A stretch of 57,794 nt of DNA from NCBI GenBank assembly GCA_022508535.1, contig JAFLUZ010000011.1:1-57794 (forward strand). The letters run 5' to 3'. The translations under genes and the position numbers were made by a program. Every line of letters starts with the position of its first letter. The first letter of the stretch is position 1. This document shows positions 1 through 8,944 of the stretch, piece after piece. The notes beneath the pieces were generated by a model. The model was given only the letters and a program-made list of their open reading frames with translations. It searched no databases and was not told the DNA's origin. This DNA is from Erysipelotrichales bacterium (GTDB lineage Bacteria > Bacillota_I > Bacilli_A > RFN20 > CAG-826).

Positions 1-485
1 GCTGGAACTTTGAATCCCCAAATGTGTTCTTCTTCATTTACTAATGTCATTGGAGTTCCTGGCCATCCTACACCATAACCATCAGCGATAGAGTTGCCTT
101 CATTACCAGCCCAGTAGTAGATATTTACATCATCTTCCCAGTCAGCAGGTACTTGAGCGTATACTGCAGTTAATTCTGTAGCAACACCAAATTCTGGTGC
201 TAACATTGGAATTGCTTCTGTGCCTACATAACCACAAACGGAACATACTCTGTGTTGTGAACCTTTTGTTGTATCTGTAGCTTCTTCATCTACAATCCAA
301 TTACCCCATGCGTGAGCAGCTTTATCAACTAACTCATCACATCCGTCGCAATCATGCCAGTGCTTTGTGGCATCCTTGCTCCAATCTTTTGCTAAATTGT
401 GTTTGTGTTCACCACATGAAACCATAGTTAAAGCACCAAACGCAAAAGCAAATGTAAACATAAGTTTTTTAATACTACTTTTCAT
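1..485 (-). CDS. Lipoprotein with starch-binding (CBM26-like) module, C-terminus outside the window
   Basis: A reading frame starts at the ATG at 485 and stays open to base 1, giving about 161 residues. The N-terminus is a lipoprotein signal, MKSSIKKLMFTFAFAF... followed by the lipobox MVSC. Residues 26-95 form a His/Trp/Cys-rich segment (HWHDCDGC ... HAWGNW ... CSVCGYVG) typical of small repeats in Bacillota surface proteins. Residues about 105-161 contain YAQVPADW...VNIYYW...WPGTPM, the pattern of a family 26 carbohydrate-binding module. A GGAGG site (492-496) lies 6 nt upstream of the ATG. It follows the pullulanase gene on the same strand, so an outer-surface role in starch capture or hydrolysis is inferred. 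Any catalytic domain would lie beyond the window edge. Confidence 0.75.
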   Translation of the reverse strand, partial: MKSSIKKLMFTFAFAFGALTMVSCGEHKHNLAKDWSKDATKHWHDCDGCDELVDKAAHAWGNWIVDEEATDTTKGSQHRVCSVCGYVGTEAIPMLAPEFGVATELTAVYAQVPADWEDDVNIYYWAGNEGNSIADGYGVGWPGTPMTLVNEEEHIWGFKVP

Positions 486-514
486 AGTTAACCTCCTTTA
501 TTAAAAAACTTTTT

Positions 515-543
515 ATTTGAGTCTCCTAATGTTTTTAGGTCAA
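515..543 (-). promoter_or_regulatory. Possible promoter of the partial starch-binding lipoprotein gene
   Basis: On the minus strand TTGACC (538-543) and TCAAAT (515-520) are 17 nt apart. The -35 is good and the -10 is weak. An odd palindrome GAGTGACTC at 545-553 abuts the -35 and could be an operator. Alternatively the gene is simply read through from the pullulanase gene. Confidence 0.3.
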
Positions 544-583
544 AGAGTGACTCACCCTTTTTATATTAATGCCCGAAGGCATT
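518..583 (-). other. Two RNA hairpins between pullulanase and the next lipoprotein gene
   Basis: Hairpin A (568-583) pairs AATGCC with GGCATT and reads UUCG in the loop on the minus strand, an extra-stable tetraloop. It lies 8 nt past the pullulanase stop but no U-run follows, so it is not a standard terminator. Hairpin B (518-554) pairs TGAGTC with GACTCA around an inner CCTAA/TTAGG stem. It lies within the leader or promoter region of the downstream gene. mRNA end protection or attenuation are possible roles. Confidence 0.4.
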
Positions 584-591
584 GATACCAA

Positions 592-3285
592 TTATAGATT
601 TTTATAAGCAATAATTGTTTGATAGTTTTGTACTTTTGTATTAGCAGATAAAGTAAATCCTTCTAAGTTAAGTGTATCTAAGTACAATTCATAACCTGAC
701 AAATCAACTACTTTATCTTCAGCAGATACACCATTGCTATGAACAATACGATAACTTACATTATTGACACTATCAAGTAAATCATAGTAGATCATTGAAC
801 CATCACTATTAGTTTTAATTTCAATTTTCTTGCTATCTTCACCAGATAAACCAAATAATGCCGTATTATGTTTTAAAGCTATTAATTTCTTATAGTTTTC
901 AAACATATCAATGTTTTTAATTTTTAAAGAATAATTAAGTTCGTTAACAGCGTATGAAGCTTCATATGAGTTGGAGTTTCCACCCTTAGTTCTTAAGAAT
1001 TCTTCTCCTGCTAACATAAATGTAATACCTTGTGTAGTAAATACAACTGAGTTAGCAAGCATTGCCATTTTCTTAATTGTTTCTTCATCTTTAATACCAG
1101 CAGCTTTAATGCGGTCATATAATGTGTAATTATCATGACATGTTACATAGTTAACAGCCTTTTCTGGTTCAACTGTTGAATTAGTTGATAATACTAATCC
1201 GATGATACCTGCTTTAATGTCGTTAATATCACCTTTTGATACAGTTTTTTCGTTAGTAATCCATCCTTTAGCAGAATCAGAATTTAATCCACCTTTGATA
1301 AGTGCATCACGGAGTTTATCATTGAAACATCCATAGCCATCAAATTTATTCATATTAACTTGGTTTGCAGGTGTTCCATCTTTTAATGCGATTGTTCCAC
1401 CAGCCCAAGGTTCACCATAAACTGTGATACTTGAAGATACATTATCATGTAAGTTCTTTGCCAATTGATTCATAGTTTCAATATCATGAATTCCCATTAA
1501 GTCAAAACGGAAACCACCTAATTTATATTCACTTGCCCAGAATTCAGTAGATTCAATCATGAATTTTCTAAACATTGGCATTTCAGATGCAGTTTCATTT
1601 CCACAACCTGAACCATTTGATGGTTTACCAGAACTATAACGATAATAGTAACCAGGCATTAAGACATCGAAATTACTTCTATCTAAACCATTTACATGGT
1701 TATAGACAACGTCCATAATAATATTAATTCCAGCTTCATTATAAGCTTTTACTAAACCTTTAAATTCTTTAATTTTTGCTAATCCATCATAAGGATCTGC
1801 AGAATAAATACCATCTAAAGCATTGTAATTTAATGGATTATAACCCCAGTTAAATTTACGAACATTAGGGCGTTCATCATTAGCTTGATCAAAGATTGGT
1901 AAGATTTGTACAGCATTTACACCAAGTTCTTTAATGTGATCAAAACCAGTTGATACAGTTACATCGCCTTCTGTGTATGTTGTACCTGCTTCATAGAAGC
2001 CTTTATATAATTTAGCGTTTGCAGCTGTTCCACCCCAAGTTTTGCTACTTGTTAAGTCAGCAATGTGGGTTTCATAAACTGTAAGCTCAGTTGATTTATA
2101 ATCGTGAAGTTCTACTTGATCCCATCCATTAGGATTTACTCTTGAGAAATCAACGATCATACCTCTTAAACCATTGATACCTGTTGACTTAGCATAAGGA
2201 TCAACAATTTCCATATTTTGGTAATTAGGATTTGTAACAACGTAAGTATAGTATTTACCATGTAAATCACCACTTACAGTTACTGACCAAGTACCTTTTT
2301 CTCCTGACACCATTTCATATTCTTGATAGGTATCATCGCCGCCTAAGCTCTTAGGTGTACCATTATTATAAATGCGTAACTTTATTGTGCTTGATACTGG
2401 AGACCAAACTCTAAATGTAGTTTCACTTGCACTATATATAGCGCCTAATTCGCCATTATATGTATAAAGTTCATCAAATTTTGCTGTAGAGTATAATGCT
2501 TGTTTAGCAGCAACTCTAGTTAATGTTTTTCCGCTATCTTTAAATGTTACTTCTAACCTATAGTCGCCGAGAATTTCAGGCAAATCGGTTCCTAAGTTAT
2601 AAATAACTTGTTTTTCAGCTCTATTTGCTAAGCGATCATCTTCAACATCGCTTGAGAACATTACTTCATCATTATATTTGATTTTATAAGCACTAAATGC
2701 CTTATTAGTTTGGAACCAAAGACTGAATCCAGATACTCTGTTGTAAGCAAATTCAAAAGCTTGAATAACTTCATAAAGATCGCCTTTTTCTGAAATATAA
2801 ATATTAGCATCTCCATTCTTTAAATAGACATGATAGTAACCATATTGGTCTCTATCTAAGAGATTTAAATCGACAAAACGATCGCTATCAATATCTTTAG
2901 TTGGGTTATCTGCCCAAACTTTGTTTTCTTTTACAATAAATCCCATAGTTCCAAGCTTATCAACACTTGTTCCAAAATCTTTCCAAGTGTATCTTGCCAC
3001 TAAACCATAGTCATCAATTTCATTAAATTGATAGTCTGCGCCATCCTTGCTTTCTGCCCATAGCCAAAGATTATATTTGAATTTTCCATCTTTAACATCA
3101 GTTCTGTTATAGTGAAACGCAAATCCGACATCTTCATCTGTTTCAACTAAATCTGGTTTATTAACCGAAGGCATTTCATCTGTTGTTGAAGGTCCATTTG
3201 ATGTTTCATCTGAACTTCCACCACCACAAGCAAATAATGCAGGAATAGCAAGCATCGATAATAAAAATAATTTTATTTTTTTCAT
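592..3285 (-). CDS. pulA: Lipoprotein type I pullulanase (GH13)
   Basis: This 897-residue protein has an N-terminal lipoprotein signal ending in LFAC (Cys20), so it should sit on the outer face of the membrane. A CBM41/PUD-like starch-binding region spans about 52-165, a CBM48-like domain about 275-365 and the GH13 barrel about 400-770. Pullulanase motif NWGYNP is at 479-484, MDVVYNH at 524-530, GFRFDLM with nucleophile Asp595, YGEPW with acid/base Glu625, and CHDN with Asp718. The family cleaves alpha-1,6 branches in pullulan, limit dextrins and glycogen. It is the last identified enzyme gene of the malE-led operon, 28 nt after the preceding lipoprotein gene, with a weak AAGG site before ATG 3285. 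All catalytic residues are present, so activity is expected. Confidence 0.95.
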   Translation of the reverse strand: MKKIKLFLLSMLAIPALFACGGGSSDETSNGPSTTDEMPSVNKPDLVETDEDVGFAFHYNRTDVKDGKFKYNLWLWAESKDGADYQFNEIDDYGLVARYTWKDFGTSVDKLGTMGFIVKENKVWADNPTKDIDSDRFVDLNLLDRDQYGYYHVYLKNGDANIYISEKGDLYEVIQAFEFAYNRVSGFSLWFQTNKAFSAYKIKYNDEVMFSSDVEDDRLANRAEKQVIYNLGTDLPEILGDYRLEVTFKDSGKTLTRVAAKQALYSTAKFDELYTYNGELGAIYSASETTFRVWSPVSSTIKLRIYNNGTPKSLGGDDTYQEYEMVSGEKGTWSVTVSGDLHGKYYTYVVTNPNYQNMEIVDPYAKSTGINGLRGMIVDFSRVNPNGWDQVELHDYKSTELTVYETHIADLTSSKTWGGTAANAKLYKGFYEAGTTYTEGDVTVSTGFDHIKELGVNAVQILPIFDQANDERPNVRKFNWGYNPLNYNALDGIYSADPYDGLAKIKEFKGLVKAYNEAGINIIMDVVYNHVNGLDRSNFDVLMPGYYYRYSSGKPSNGSGCGNETASEMPMFRKFMIESTEFWASEYKLGGFRFDLMGIHDIETMNQLAKNLHDNVSSSITVYGEPWAGGTIALKDGTPANQVNMNKFDGYGCFNDKLRDALIKGGLNSDSAKGWITNEKTVSKGDINDIKAGIIGLVLSTNSTVEPEKAVNYVTCHDNYTLYDRIKAAGIKDEETIKKMAMLANSVVFTTQGITFMLAGEEFLRTKGGNSNSYEASYAVNELNYSLKIKNIDMFENYKKLIALKHNTALFGLSGEDSKKIEIKTNSDGSMIYYDLLDSVNNVSYRIVHSNGVSAEDKVVDLSGYELYLDTLNLEGFTLSANTKVQNYQTIIAYKNL

Positions 3286-3313
3286 TTTTCTAACCTTATT
3301 TCCTTTTTTTGTT

Positions 3314-4057
3314 TTATAACTCAGTAATTTTTTCTACTTCCATATTATATTCACAAGCTATCGTCGTCTCGATAGTGATATTTTTTTCATAATAAAGTGA
3401 TTTTGAAGATAAATTAATAATCATACCAAATTCATCAACTGTAAAATCATGCATTGTATAAATACTATCACCTTCACTATTAACACTCTTTGTATTAACA
3501 GCATATCTTAAACAAGTTTTATCCTCATTTAAGGAAAAACATGAATAATATCTACCACAATTTGCAACGATATAATCACCATAATAAACACCACCACGAT
3601 GATAACCTGATTCAAGTTCAGTATAGAAAAAATTATTAATTGAGATATTTAAGTCTTCTAAACGATAAGTTATCTTATCTAAATTTCCATCTGTTTTTTT
3701 AAATGCTTTTACAGATTCATCAGTATCTAAATAAGTCAATATTTGCTCATTGCTATATGTATACTGATCTTCACCATCTCCAATAAAACTACCATCTACT
3801 TCGGTATTAATATAATAATACTTAGTATCATCTGTTTTATCAAAATAGGTTGTCGAACACACTTTGCCATCTACTTCACCATTTATATAATAAGTTGCAG
3901 TAATGACACTTTTACCAGTATTGACATGCTGATAGGCCAAATCAAAGTTTAGCCTATCAACAAAGTCTTTTATATCACCTTCTGGTATATCATAAGTACA
4001 TCCAGTTAGTAAAATTGGTAAAATCCATATAGCCTTTTTTAAATTGCTCTTCTTCAT
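3314..4057 (-). CDS. Small lipoprotein of unknown function (mal operon)
   Basis: A 247-residue lipoprotein with signal MKKSNLKKAIWILPILLTGC and the lipobox LTGC. The mature part is predicted to be mostly beta-strand and matches no family I recognise. Its start codon directly follows the stop of the upstream lipoprotein gene (TAAATG at 4060-4055), so translation is probably coupled. It resembles the neighbour at 4058-4735 in size, signal type and a C-terminal stretch with an Asp...Gly turn (VDEFG here, YDADG there), so the two may be diverged paralogues. Its place between malK and pullulanase suggests an extracellular role in glucan binding or assembly, but nothing in the sequence proves this. 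Confidence 0.8.
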   Translation of the reverse strand: MKKSNLKKAIWILPILLTGCTYDIPEGDIKDFVDRLNFDLAYQHVNTGKSVITATYYINGEVDGKVCSTTYFDKTDDTKYYYINTEVDGSFIGDGEDQYTYSNEQILTYLDTDESVKAFKKTDGNLDKITYRLEDLNISINNFFYTELESGYHRGGVYYGDYIVANCGRYYSCFSLNEDKTCLRYAVNTKSVNSEGDSIYTMHDFTVDEFGMIINLSSKSLYYEKNITIETTIACEYNMEVEKITEL

Positions 4058-4735
4058 TTATTTACTGAAAGTATATGTTGCTTCACCATAGCAACACTCA
4101 CTTTTATTATCTTCAGAAGCATTGACTGTTGCAAAATATTCTCTACAAAGATATCCATCAGCATCGTACTCTACTTCAATATTCCATTTTCCACGGCTAG
4201 TAATACCACTAGGATATTGAATAATTAACGCTTTATTGACACCAAATGTTCTTAAGATAAATCCACCTTCATCTCTTTTATAGTAATAAATACTATCAAG
4301 ACCTTCTGGTCGATAAATTTTTGCCTCTAATTGATATTGAGTTGATAATGGCAAACCACCTTTGCTTACTTTATCACTTGACCAACTTGTAGGTGTGATA
4401 CGTAATGGTAATCTTAAATAATAAGAATTAGCTTTTGGTTCATTTGGTTTATCTGCATTATCTTCAACGTAATAGTCTGGTGCATCTAAAAATTCAATAT
4501 TACTTTTACTAATTGAACCCGGCATTAAATCTTCACTATAAGCAAAGTAATTGAAATTACCTTTGTATGAATACTTGCTAAATTCACTAGCTCCTTTTTT
4601 GAAGTTATTAACTATCGCATTTACTTCATCCTTAGTGATATAACCAGCTAATGGAGTTTTAAAATCACCGCAACTAGTTAATATCGTGCCTAGTGCAAAC
4701 AAAACAGTAAACTTTTTTAATAATTTGTTTTGCAT
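4058..4735 (-). CDS. Small lipoprotein of unknown function (mal operon)
   Basis: A 225-residue lipoprotein whose signal MQNKLLKKFTVLFALG ends in the lipobox LTSC. The mature protein has an N-terminal helical stretch (DEVNAIVNNFKKG) followed by a beta-rich body with many aromatic residues (YYLRLPL, YYYKRDEGG), which could fit a carbohydrate-facing surface. No family was recognised. A GAGG-type ribosome binding site lies just upstream of ATG 4735. It follows malK by 26 nt and abuts the next lipoprotein gene, so it belongs to the maltodextrin operon. It may be an LppX/LolA-like or substrate-presenting lipoprotein, but this is only a guess. Confidence 0.8.
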   Translation of the reverse strand: MQNKLLKKFTVLFALGTILTSCGDFKTPLAGYITKDEVNAIVNNFKKGASEFSKYSYKGNFNYFAYSEDLMPGSISKSNIEFLDAPDYYVEDNADKPNEPKANSYYLRLPLRITPTSWSSDKVSKGGLPLSTQYQLEAKIYRPEGLDSIYYYKRDEGGFILRTFGVNKALIIQYPSGITSRGKWNIEVEYDADGYLCREYFATVNASEDNKSECCYGEATYTFSK

Positions 4736-4761
4736 ATTATACCTCCTTAGGTTTTTAGAAA

Positions 4762-7305
4762 TTAGTAAATCTTAATTTCCATTGATTTTTCAGTAATATG
4801 AATTTTTGAAACATCAAACTTAACAATCATTTTTGAGCCTGGTGCTTTGATTTCATTTGTTTGAACGTATAAATCTTTTACACCTGATTCATCTTCAAAT
4901 TTACAGTGTAAGTATTTTTTAGTTCCGTAATCTTGTAATTCGACGACTTCTAGTTCAAGTCCTTCTTCTGCTTCATAATAAGCATCGTGTGGTATTTCAA
5001 GTAAATATTGTTTTGTGAATACCTTAATACCTAAACTTTGAACCATCTTATTAGAAATCGCATCAGATGATAATGTAACTAAATTATTTGTTTTGAAGAA
5101 GAAAATAATATTAGCCAAATCCTTTTGATGTTGATATTCAGCATTGAGAGCTTTAAATTCTTTATTAAATGTTTTTGTTAAGACATCTACTGGATGCTCA
5201 GCATTTCTACATTTATTAACGAAATCTTCAAACTCTTTCTTTAAGTTATCAACATTGCGTTTATACGTACCTTTAATAGCATTTAATTCACTTTCAAATC
5301 TCATTGCTTCTAAGTTAATACGTTTTTCTAATTCGTTATTCTTTTCGAGTTTGAAGTTTTCTTTAAACACTCTAATTTCTGCAGCACGTTTACGATAAGC
5401 ATCACGATCCTTGTTGATCTTTTTGAAGTTTTCAAATGATTCTAATTCATCGCGACGTATTTTTGCATACATTTCTTCAACAGTATGATAAATTTCTACA
5501 TTTTTAGCAGAATGTTCACGTTCTAATTCTTTTTTCTTAGCGCTAAATTCTGCTTTCATTCTCGCTAGAGTTTCTTTTAAAATGTATTTCTTTTCAGCAA
5601 TTTTTGGTTTGTTTTCTGCTGCAACTGCATTTACATCGATAGTTTTAGCATTTTTAACATCTTCCTCGTATTTATCCTTTAAAGCTTGAAGTCTTGGTTC
5701 ATAGTTGTTTTTTACTGCTTCAACACGATCAGTGACAACTGAATCATATTTATCACCAACGAAATGTTTTGCTGTGTCATGGTTAATGAAGATTGCATTA
5801 ATAGCATCATATTCATTAATAGCTTCTTTTACTACTTCACCATTTCTTCTAAATTCAAGTTGTGTAAAGTCTAAGGCAAATGAAATTGCTTTTCCAACTT
5901 TATGGTCTTTATCGACAGTTGTGAATAATACTTGATCTGCAACATTTAAGCCAACAAGGGTAATGTTACCGATAGTTTCTAAAGATGCAACTGGAATTAC
6001 GTGCTTACTATCCTCTACTAATGAAATTGCACTAGTAGGAATTAATACATCATAAGAACCGTCTTTTAAGTCAACAACAGGTGGGATATCACAAACATAA
6101 TCGCCCATCTTTAGTTTTCCTTTAGAAATTTCAGCACTTATTAAGTTATCGTGTGGAATACGTGGGTTAATAGTTTTTTCAGTTTCTTTATCAAACATAT
6201 GGACACGAGAAACATCAATTGCAGCTTTGACAATTTGACCTTTTTCTAAGCCATAATTTGATCTACCTTTAATAATTGCTCTTGTAGAAGTTTCACTAAA
6301 TCCATCGCCTTCTTTATTAATATCAGCGTAGATTAATGTTTCATTTCCTAATTCTTCAAAATGAGAAATCTTTACATCAATTAAATACTTTGATTTAGCA
6401 ACTACTTCTGGGTCAAGTGATAAGTCTTCACATCTTACACCGACAATAATTTCTTTCTTACCATCAAAATATTGTGGTTGTACCTTTGCAAGTTGTGCTT
6501 GTGGTACATCGATTGAGTCATCACTCCATTTGAAGTCAACATGAATTTTATCCTTAATTTTTGTTAATGTTGCGTGGAAGAAATTCATTTGAGGTGTACC
6601 AATGAATCCTGCGACGAATAAATTATTTGGATAATCGTAAAGATTCTTTGGTGTATCAATTTGCATAATTTCACCTAAACGCATAACGACAACTCTTGTA
6701 CCTAATGTCATAGCTTCAACTTGGTCATGAGTAACATAAATAAATGTTGTTTGTAAGTTATCATGAAGTTTTGCAATTTCACTACGCATTTGAGCACGTA
6801 ATTTTGCGTCTAAGTTTGATAGTGGTTCATCTAAAAGCATAACTTTAGGATTTCTTAAAATAGCTCTTCCTAAAGAAACTCTTTGTCTTTGACCACCAGA
6901 CATTGCTTTAGGTTTACGATCTAAATATTCAGTTAAATCTAAAACTTTAGCTGCCCAAATAACTTTTTCATGGATTTCATCATTTGGTACATGGCGAAGT
7001 TTTAAACCAAAAGCCATATTTTCATAGACAGTCATATGTGGATATAGGGCATAGTTTTGGAAAACCATTGCGATATCACGATCTTTAGGTTCAACATCAT
7101 TGACGATACGATCACCAATGTAAAGTTCACCAGCACTAATATCCTCAAGACCTGCTATCATTCTTAATGTTGTAGATTTACCACAGCCTGATGGACCAAC
7201 AAAAACAATAAACTCCTTATCTTCAATATCCATTGTAAAATTAGAGACAGCTTTTGTGCCATTTGGATAAACCTTATAAATGTGTTCTAATCTTAGTCCT
7301 GCCAT
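4762..7305 (-). CDS. malK: Maltodextrin ABC transporter ATPase, MalK/MsmK type, with a long coiled-coil C-terminal extension
   Basis: An 847-residue ATPase, against about 370 for the usual MalK/MsmK. Residues 1-235 are the ABC domain: Walker A GPSGCGKST 37-45, signature MSGGQ 135-139, Walker B LLDEP 157-161 and H-loop His193. Residues 236-375 match the usual TOBE region. The rest is unusual: about 390-490 looks like a second OB/TOBE-like unit, 520-740 is a highly charged, mostly helical coiled coil rich in Lys/Glu, and 760-847 is a final beta-rich module. It energises the MalF/MalG permease from the cytoplasm. The start is ATG 7305 with AAGGAG upstream. It sits between the amylase gene and two lipoprotein genes. 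No frameshift or internal start is evident, so the extension is a real part of the protein. Confidence 0.93.
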   Translation of the reverse strand: MAGLRLEHIYKVYPNGTKAVSNFTMDIEDKEFIVFVGPSGCGKSTTLRMIAGLEDISAGELYIGDRIVNDVEPKDRDIAMVFQNYALYPHMTVYENMAFGLKLRHVPNDEIHEKVIWAAKVLDLTEYLDRKPKAMSGGQRQRVSLGRAILRNPKVMLLDEPLSNLDAKLRAQMRSEIAKLHDNLQTTFIYVTHDQVEAMTLGTRVVVMRLGEIMQIDTPKNLYDYPNNLFVAGFIGTPQMNFFHATLTKIKDKIHVDFKWSDDSIDVPQAQLAKVQPQYFDGKKEIIVGVRCEDLSLDPEVVAKSKYLIDVKISHFEELGNETLIYADINKEGDGFSETSTRAIIKGRSNYGLEKGQIVKAAIDVSRVHMFDKETEKTINPRIPHDNLISAEISKGKLKMGDYVCDIPPVVDLKDGSYDVLIPTSAISLVEDSKHVIPVASLETIGNITLVGLNVADQVLFTTVDKDHKVGKAISFALDFTQLEFRRNGEVVKEAINEYDAINAIFINHDTAKHFVGDKYDSVVTDRVEAVKNNYEPRLQALKDKYEEDVKNAKTIDVNAVAAENKPKIAEKKYILKETLARMKAEFSAKKKELEREHSAKNVEIYHTVEEMYAKIRRDELESFENFKKINKDRDAYRKRAAEIRVFKENFKLEKNNELEKRINLEAMRFESELNAIKGTYKRNVDNLKKEFEDFVNKCRNAEHPVDVLTKTFNKEFKALNAEYQHQKDLANIIFFFKTNNLVTLSSDAISNKMVQSLGIKVFTKQYLLEIPHDAYYEAEEGLELEVVELQDYGTKKYLHCKFEDESGVKDLYVQTNEIKAPGSKMIVKFDVSKIHITEKSMEIKIY

Positions 7306-7317
7306 AATTTTTCTCCT

Positions 7318-8940
7318 TTACTTAACTATTGCTATACTATACGGTGGTAGCATAATACTTTTATCATTTTGTAAACCGATATATGTTTCATTATCAACGA
7401 CAATTTGTCCAACTACTTTTGAGAAACCTTCACTTAAGTAATCAACTTTCAAATTTTCTGTCGGTGAGAAATTAAATATAATACCAATTTCACTTCCACC
7501 ATAAGTTTTCTTTATGAATAAACATTTTGTATCTTCGCGATCCATTTTTACTAAGGATACTTCTCCTCGAGCAATTTCTGGATTTTGATTTCTAATTAGC
7601 AAGCATTTTTTATAGAAATTATATAAAGAATTCTTGTCTTTGAGTTGTTCTTCTACTGTACCATGAGGATATTCAACATCTCCGATAACGCCAGCAATCA
7701 TTGTGCAATCACCGAGATTATCAACATCGCCCCACGGCATCGAAATTCTTACGTTTTGATCTGCATTAGAGCCAGTATTACTTCCTACCATTCCAATTTC
7801 ATCACCATAATATGTGTAAGTTGATCCATTCATCATCGACAAAAGTGCATACTTGAATTTTGTAGTATCTAAATTTACCGGTGATGTGTATCTTGGCATA
7901 TCATGATTATCTAAGAATGGTGCTGGAATGTGACCTTTTGCCATTGAAATATTATTTAAAAGACCATCGTAATATCTATTTAACATCTTGCCTTCTTGAT
8001 TTAGTGAATTAATTATTGGACTGGAAGGATTATTTACTGATGTTGTAAAGTTGAAGAATGAATCAACACCACTTTCGTAATATTGTTCAATAACTTGTGC
8101 AGAATCCCAACATTCACCAACAATATAGGCATTAGGATTTACTTCTTTTGCCCATTGATTGAGAAGAGAAAGGAATTCAACATTCTTGGCGTGATTTCCG
8201 TAATAATAATACAACACAGCATCTAATCTAAATCCATCTAATCCCTTATCAAGATAGAACTTCATAATGTTTTTAAATTCGTCTTTTACCGCTTGACTAT
8301 CACAATTGAATTCAGGCATTCCTGATGAGAAATTAGCTTCATAATAGAATTTCATTCCATCAACAGTTGTTTCATAAGTTGTGATACCGGATGGTTTATT
8401 GCTATAGAACGAATAGAAGTCTTTAAATTTATTTTCTTCTTCTGTCAATTCTTGTAACTTAAGTTCTTTTGCATGAGCTTTCTTAGCTTTACTAAACCAA
8501 GAATTAGCACTGCTTGAATGATTTAATACTAAATCAAGAATTAACTTAATATCACGTTTATGACATTCTTCTATAAGTTCTTCTAAGTCATCCATTGTAC
8601 CAAATTGCGAATCAACTGCATAATAGTCTACAACGTCATATTTGTGATATGAACTACCTTTGTTGATTGGCATTAGCCAAATTCCATTAAAGCCCATATC
8701 TTTTATATAATCTAGTTTTTGAATGACACCTTGTAGATCGCCTATTCCATCACCATTAGTGTCATAAAACGATCTAACAAAAATTTCATAATAATTACGA
8801 TAATTATCTTCAATAATATTTGTTGTTTTTAAGTCTTCTTCAATATGTTTTCCATAAGGACCATTTTGACAACTCATACATGTACCTGCTAATAACAAAG
8901 CGACTATAGATAATAATTTGTTTTTTTTGAACTTAATCAT
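7318..8940 (-). CDS. Lipoprotein alpha-amylase family enzyme (GH13)
   Basis: The start is set at ATG 8940, 4 nt after the malG stop, because the protein then begins with a lipoprotein signal (MIKFKKNKLLSIVALLLAG) and lipobox CMSC. Start codons further upstream would bury the signal. The 540-residue protein has GH13 motifs: DGIGDLQG, DLVLNH, GFRLDAV (nucleophile Asp240), VGEC (acid/base Glu276) and LDNHD (Asp347). This places it with alpha-amylases, oligo-1,6-glucosidases and neopullulanases. It should act outside the membrane on malto-oligosaccharides and feed MalE. Exact bond specificity (alpha-1,4 or alpha-1,6) cannot be decided from the motifs alone. It lies inside the operon between malG and malK. 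Confidence 0.92.
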   Translation of the reverse strand: MIKFKKNKLLSIVALLLAGTCMSCQNGPYGKHIEEDLKTTNIIEDNYRNYYEIFVRSFYDTNGDGIGDLQGVIQKLDYIKDMGFNGIWLMPINKGSSYHKYDVVDYYAVDSQFGTMDDLEELIEECHKRDIKLILDLVLNHSSSANSWFSKAKKAHAKELKLQELTEEENKFKDFYSFYSNKPSGITTYETTVDGMKFYYEANFSSGMPEFNCDSQAVKDEFKNIMKFYLDKGLDGFRLDAVLYYYYGNHAKNVEFLSLLNQWAKEVNPNAYIVGECWDSAQVIEQYYESGVDSFFNFTTSVNNPSSPIINSLNQEGKMLNRYYDGLLNNISMAKGHIPAPFLDNHDMPRYTSPVNLDTTKFKYALLSMMNGSTYTYYGDEIGMVGSNTGSNADQNVRISMPWGDVDNLGDCTMIAGVIGDVEYPHGTVEEQLKDKNSLYNFYKKCLLIRNQNPEIARGEVSLVKMDREDTKCLFIKKTYGGSEIGIIFNFSPTENLKVDYLSEGFSKVVGQIVVDNETYIGLQNDKSIMLPPYSIAIVK

Positions 8941-8944
8941 AATA

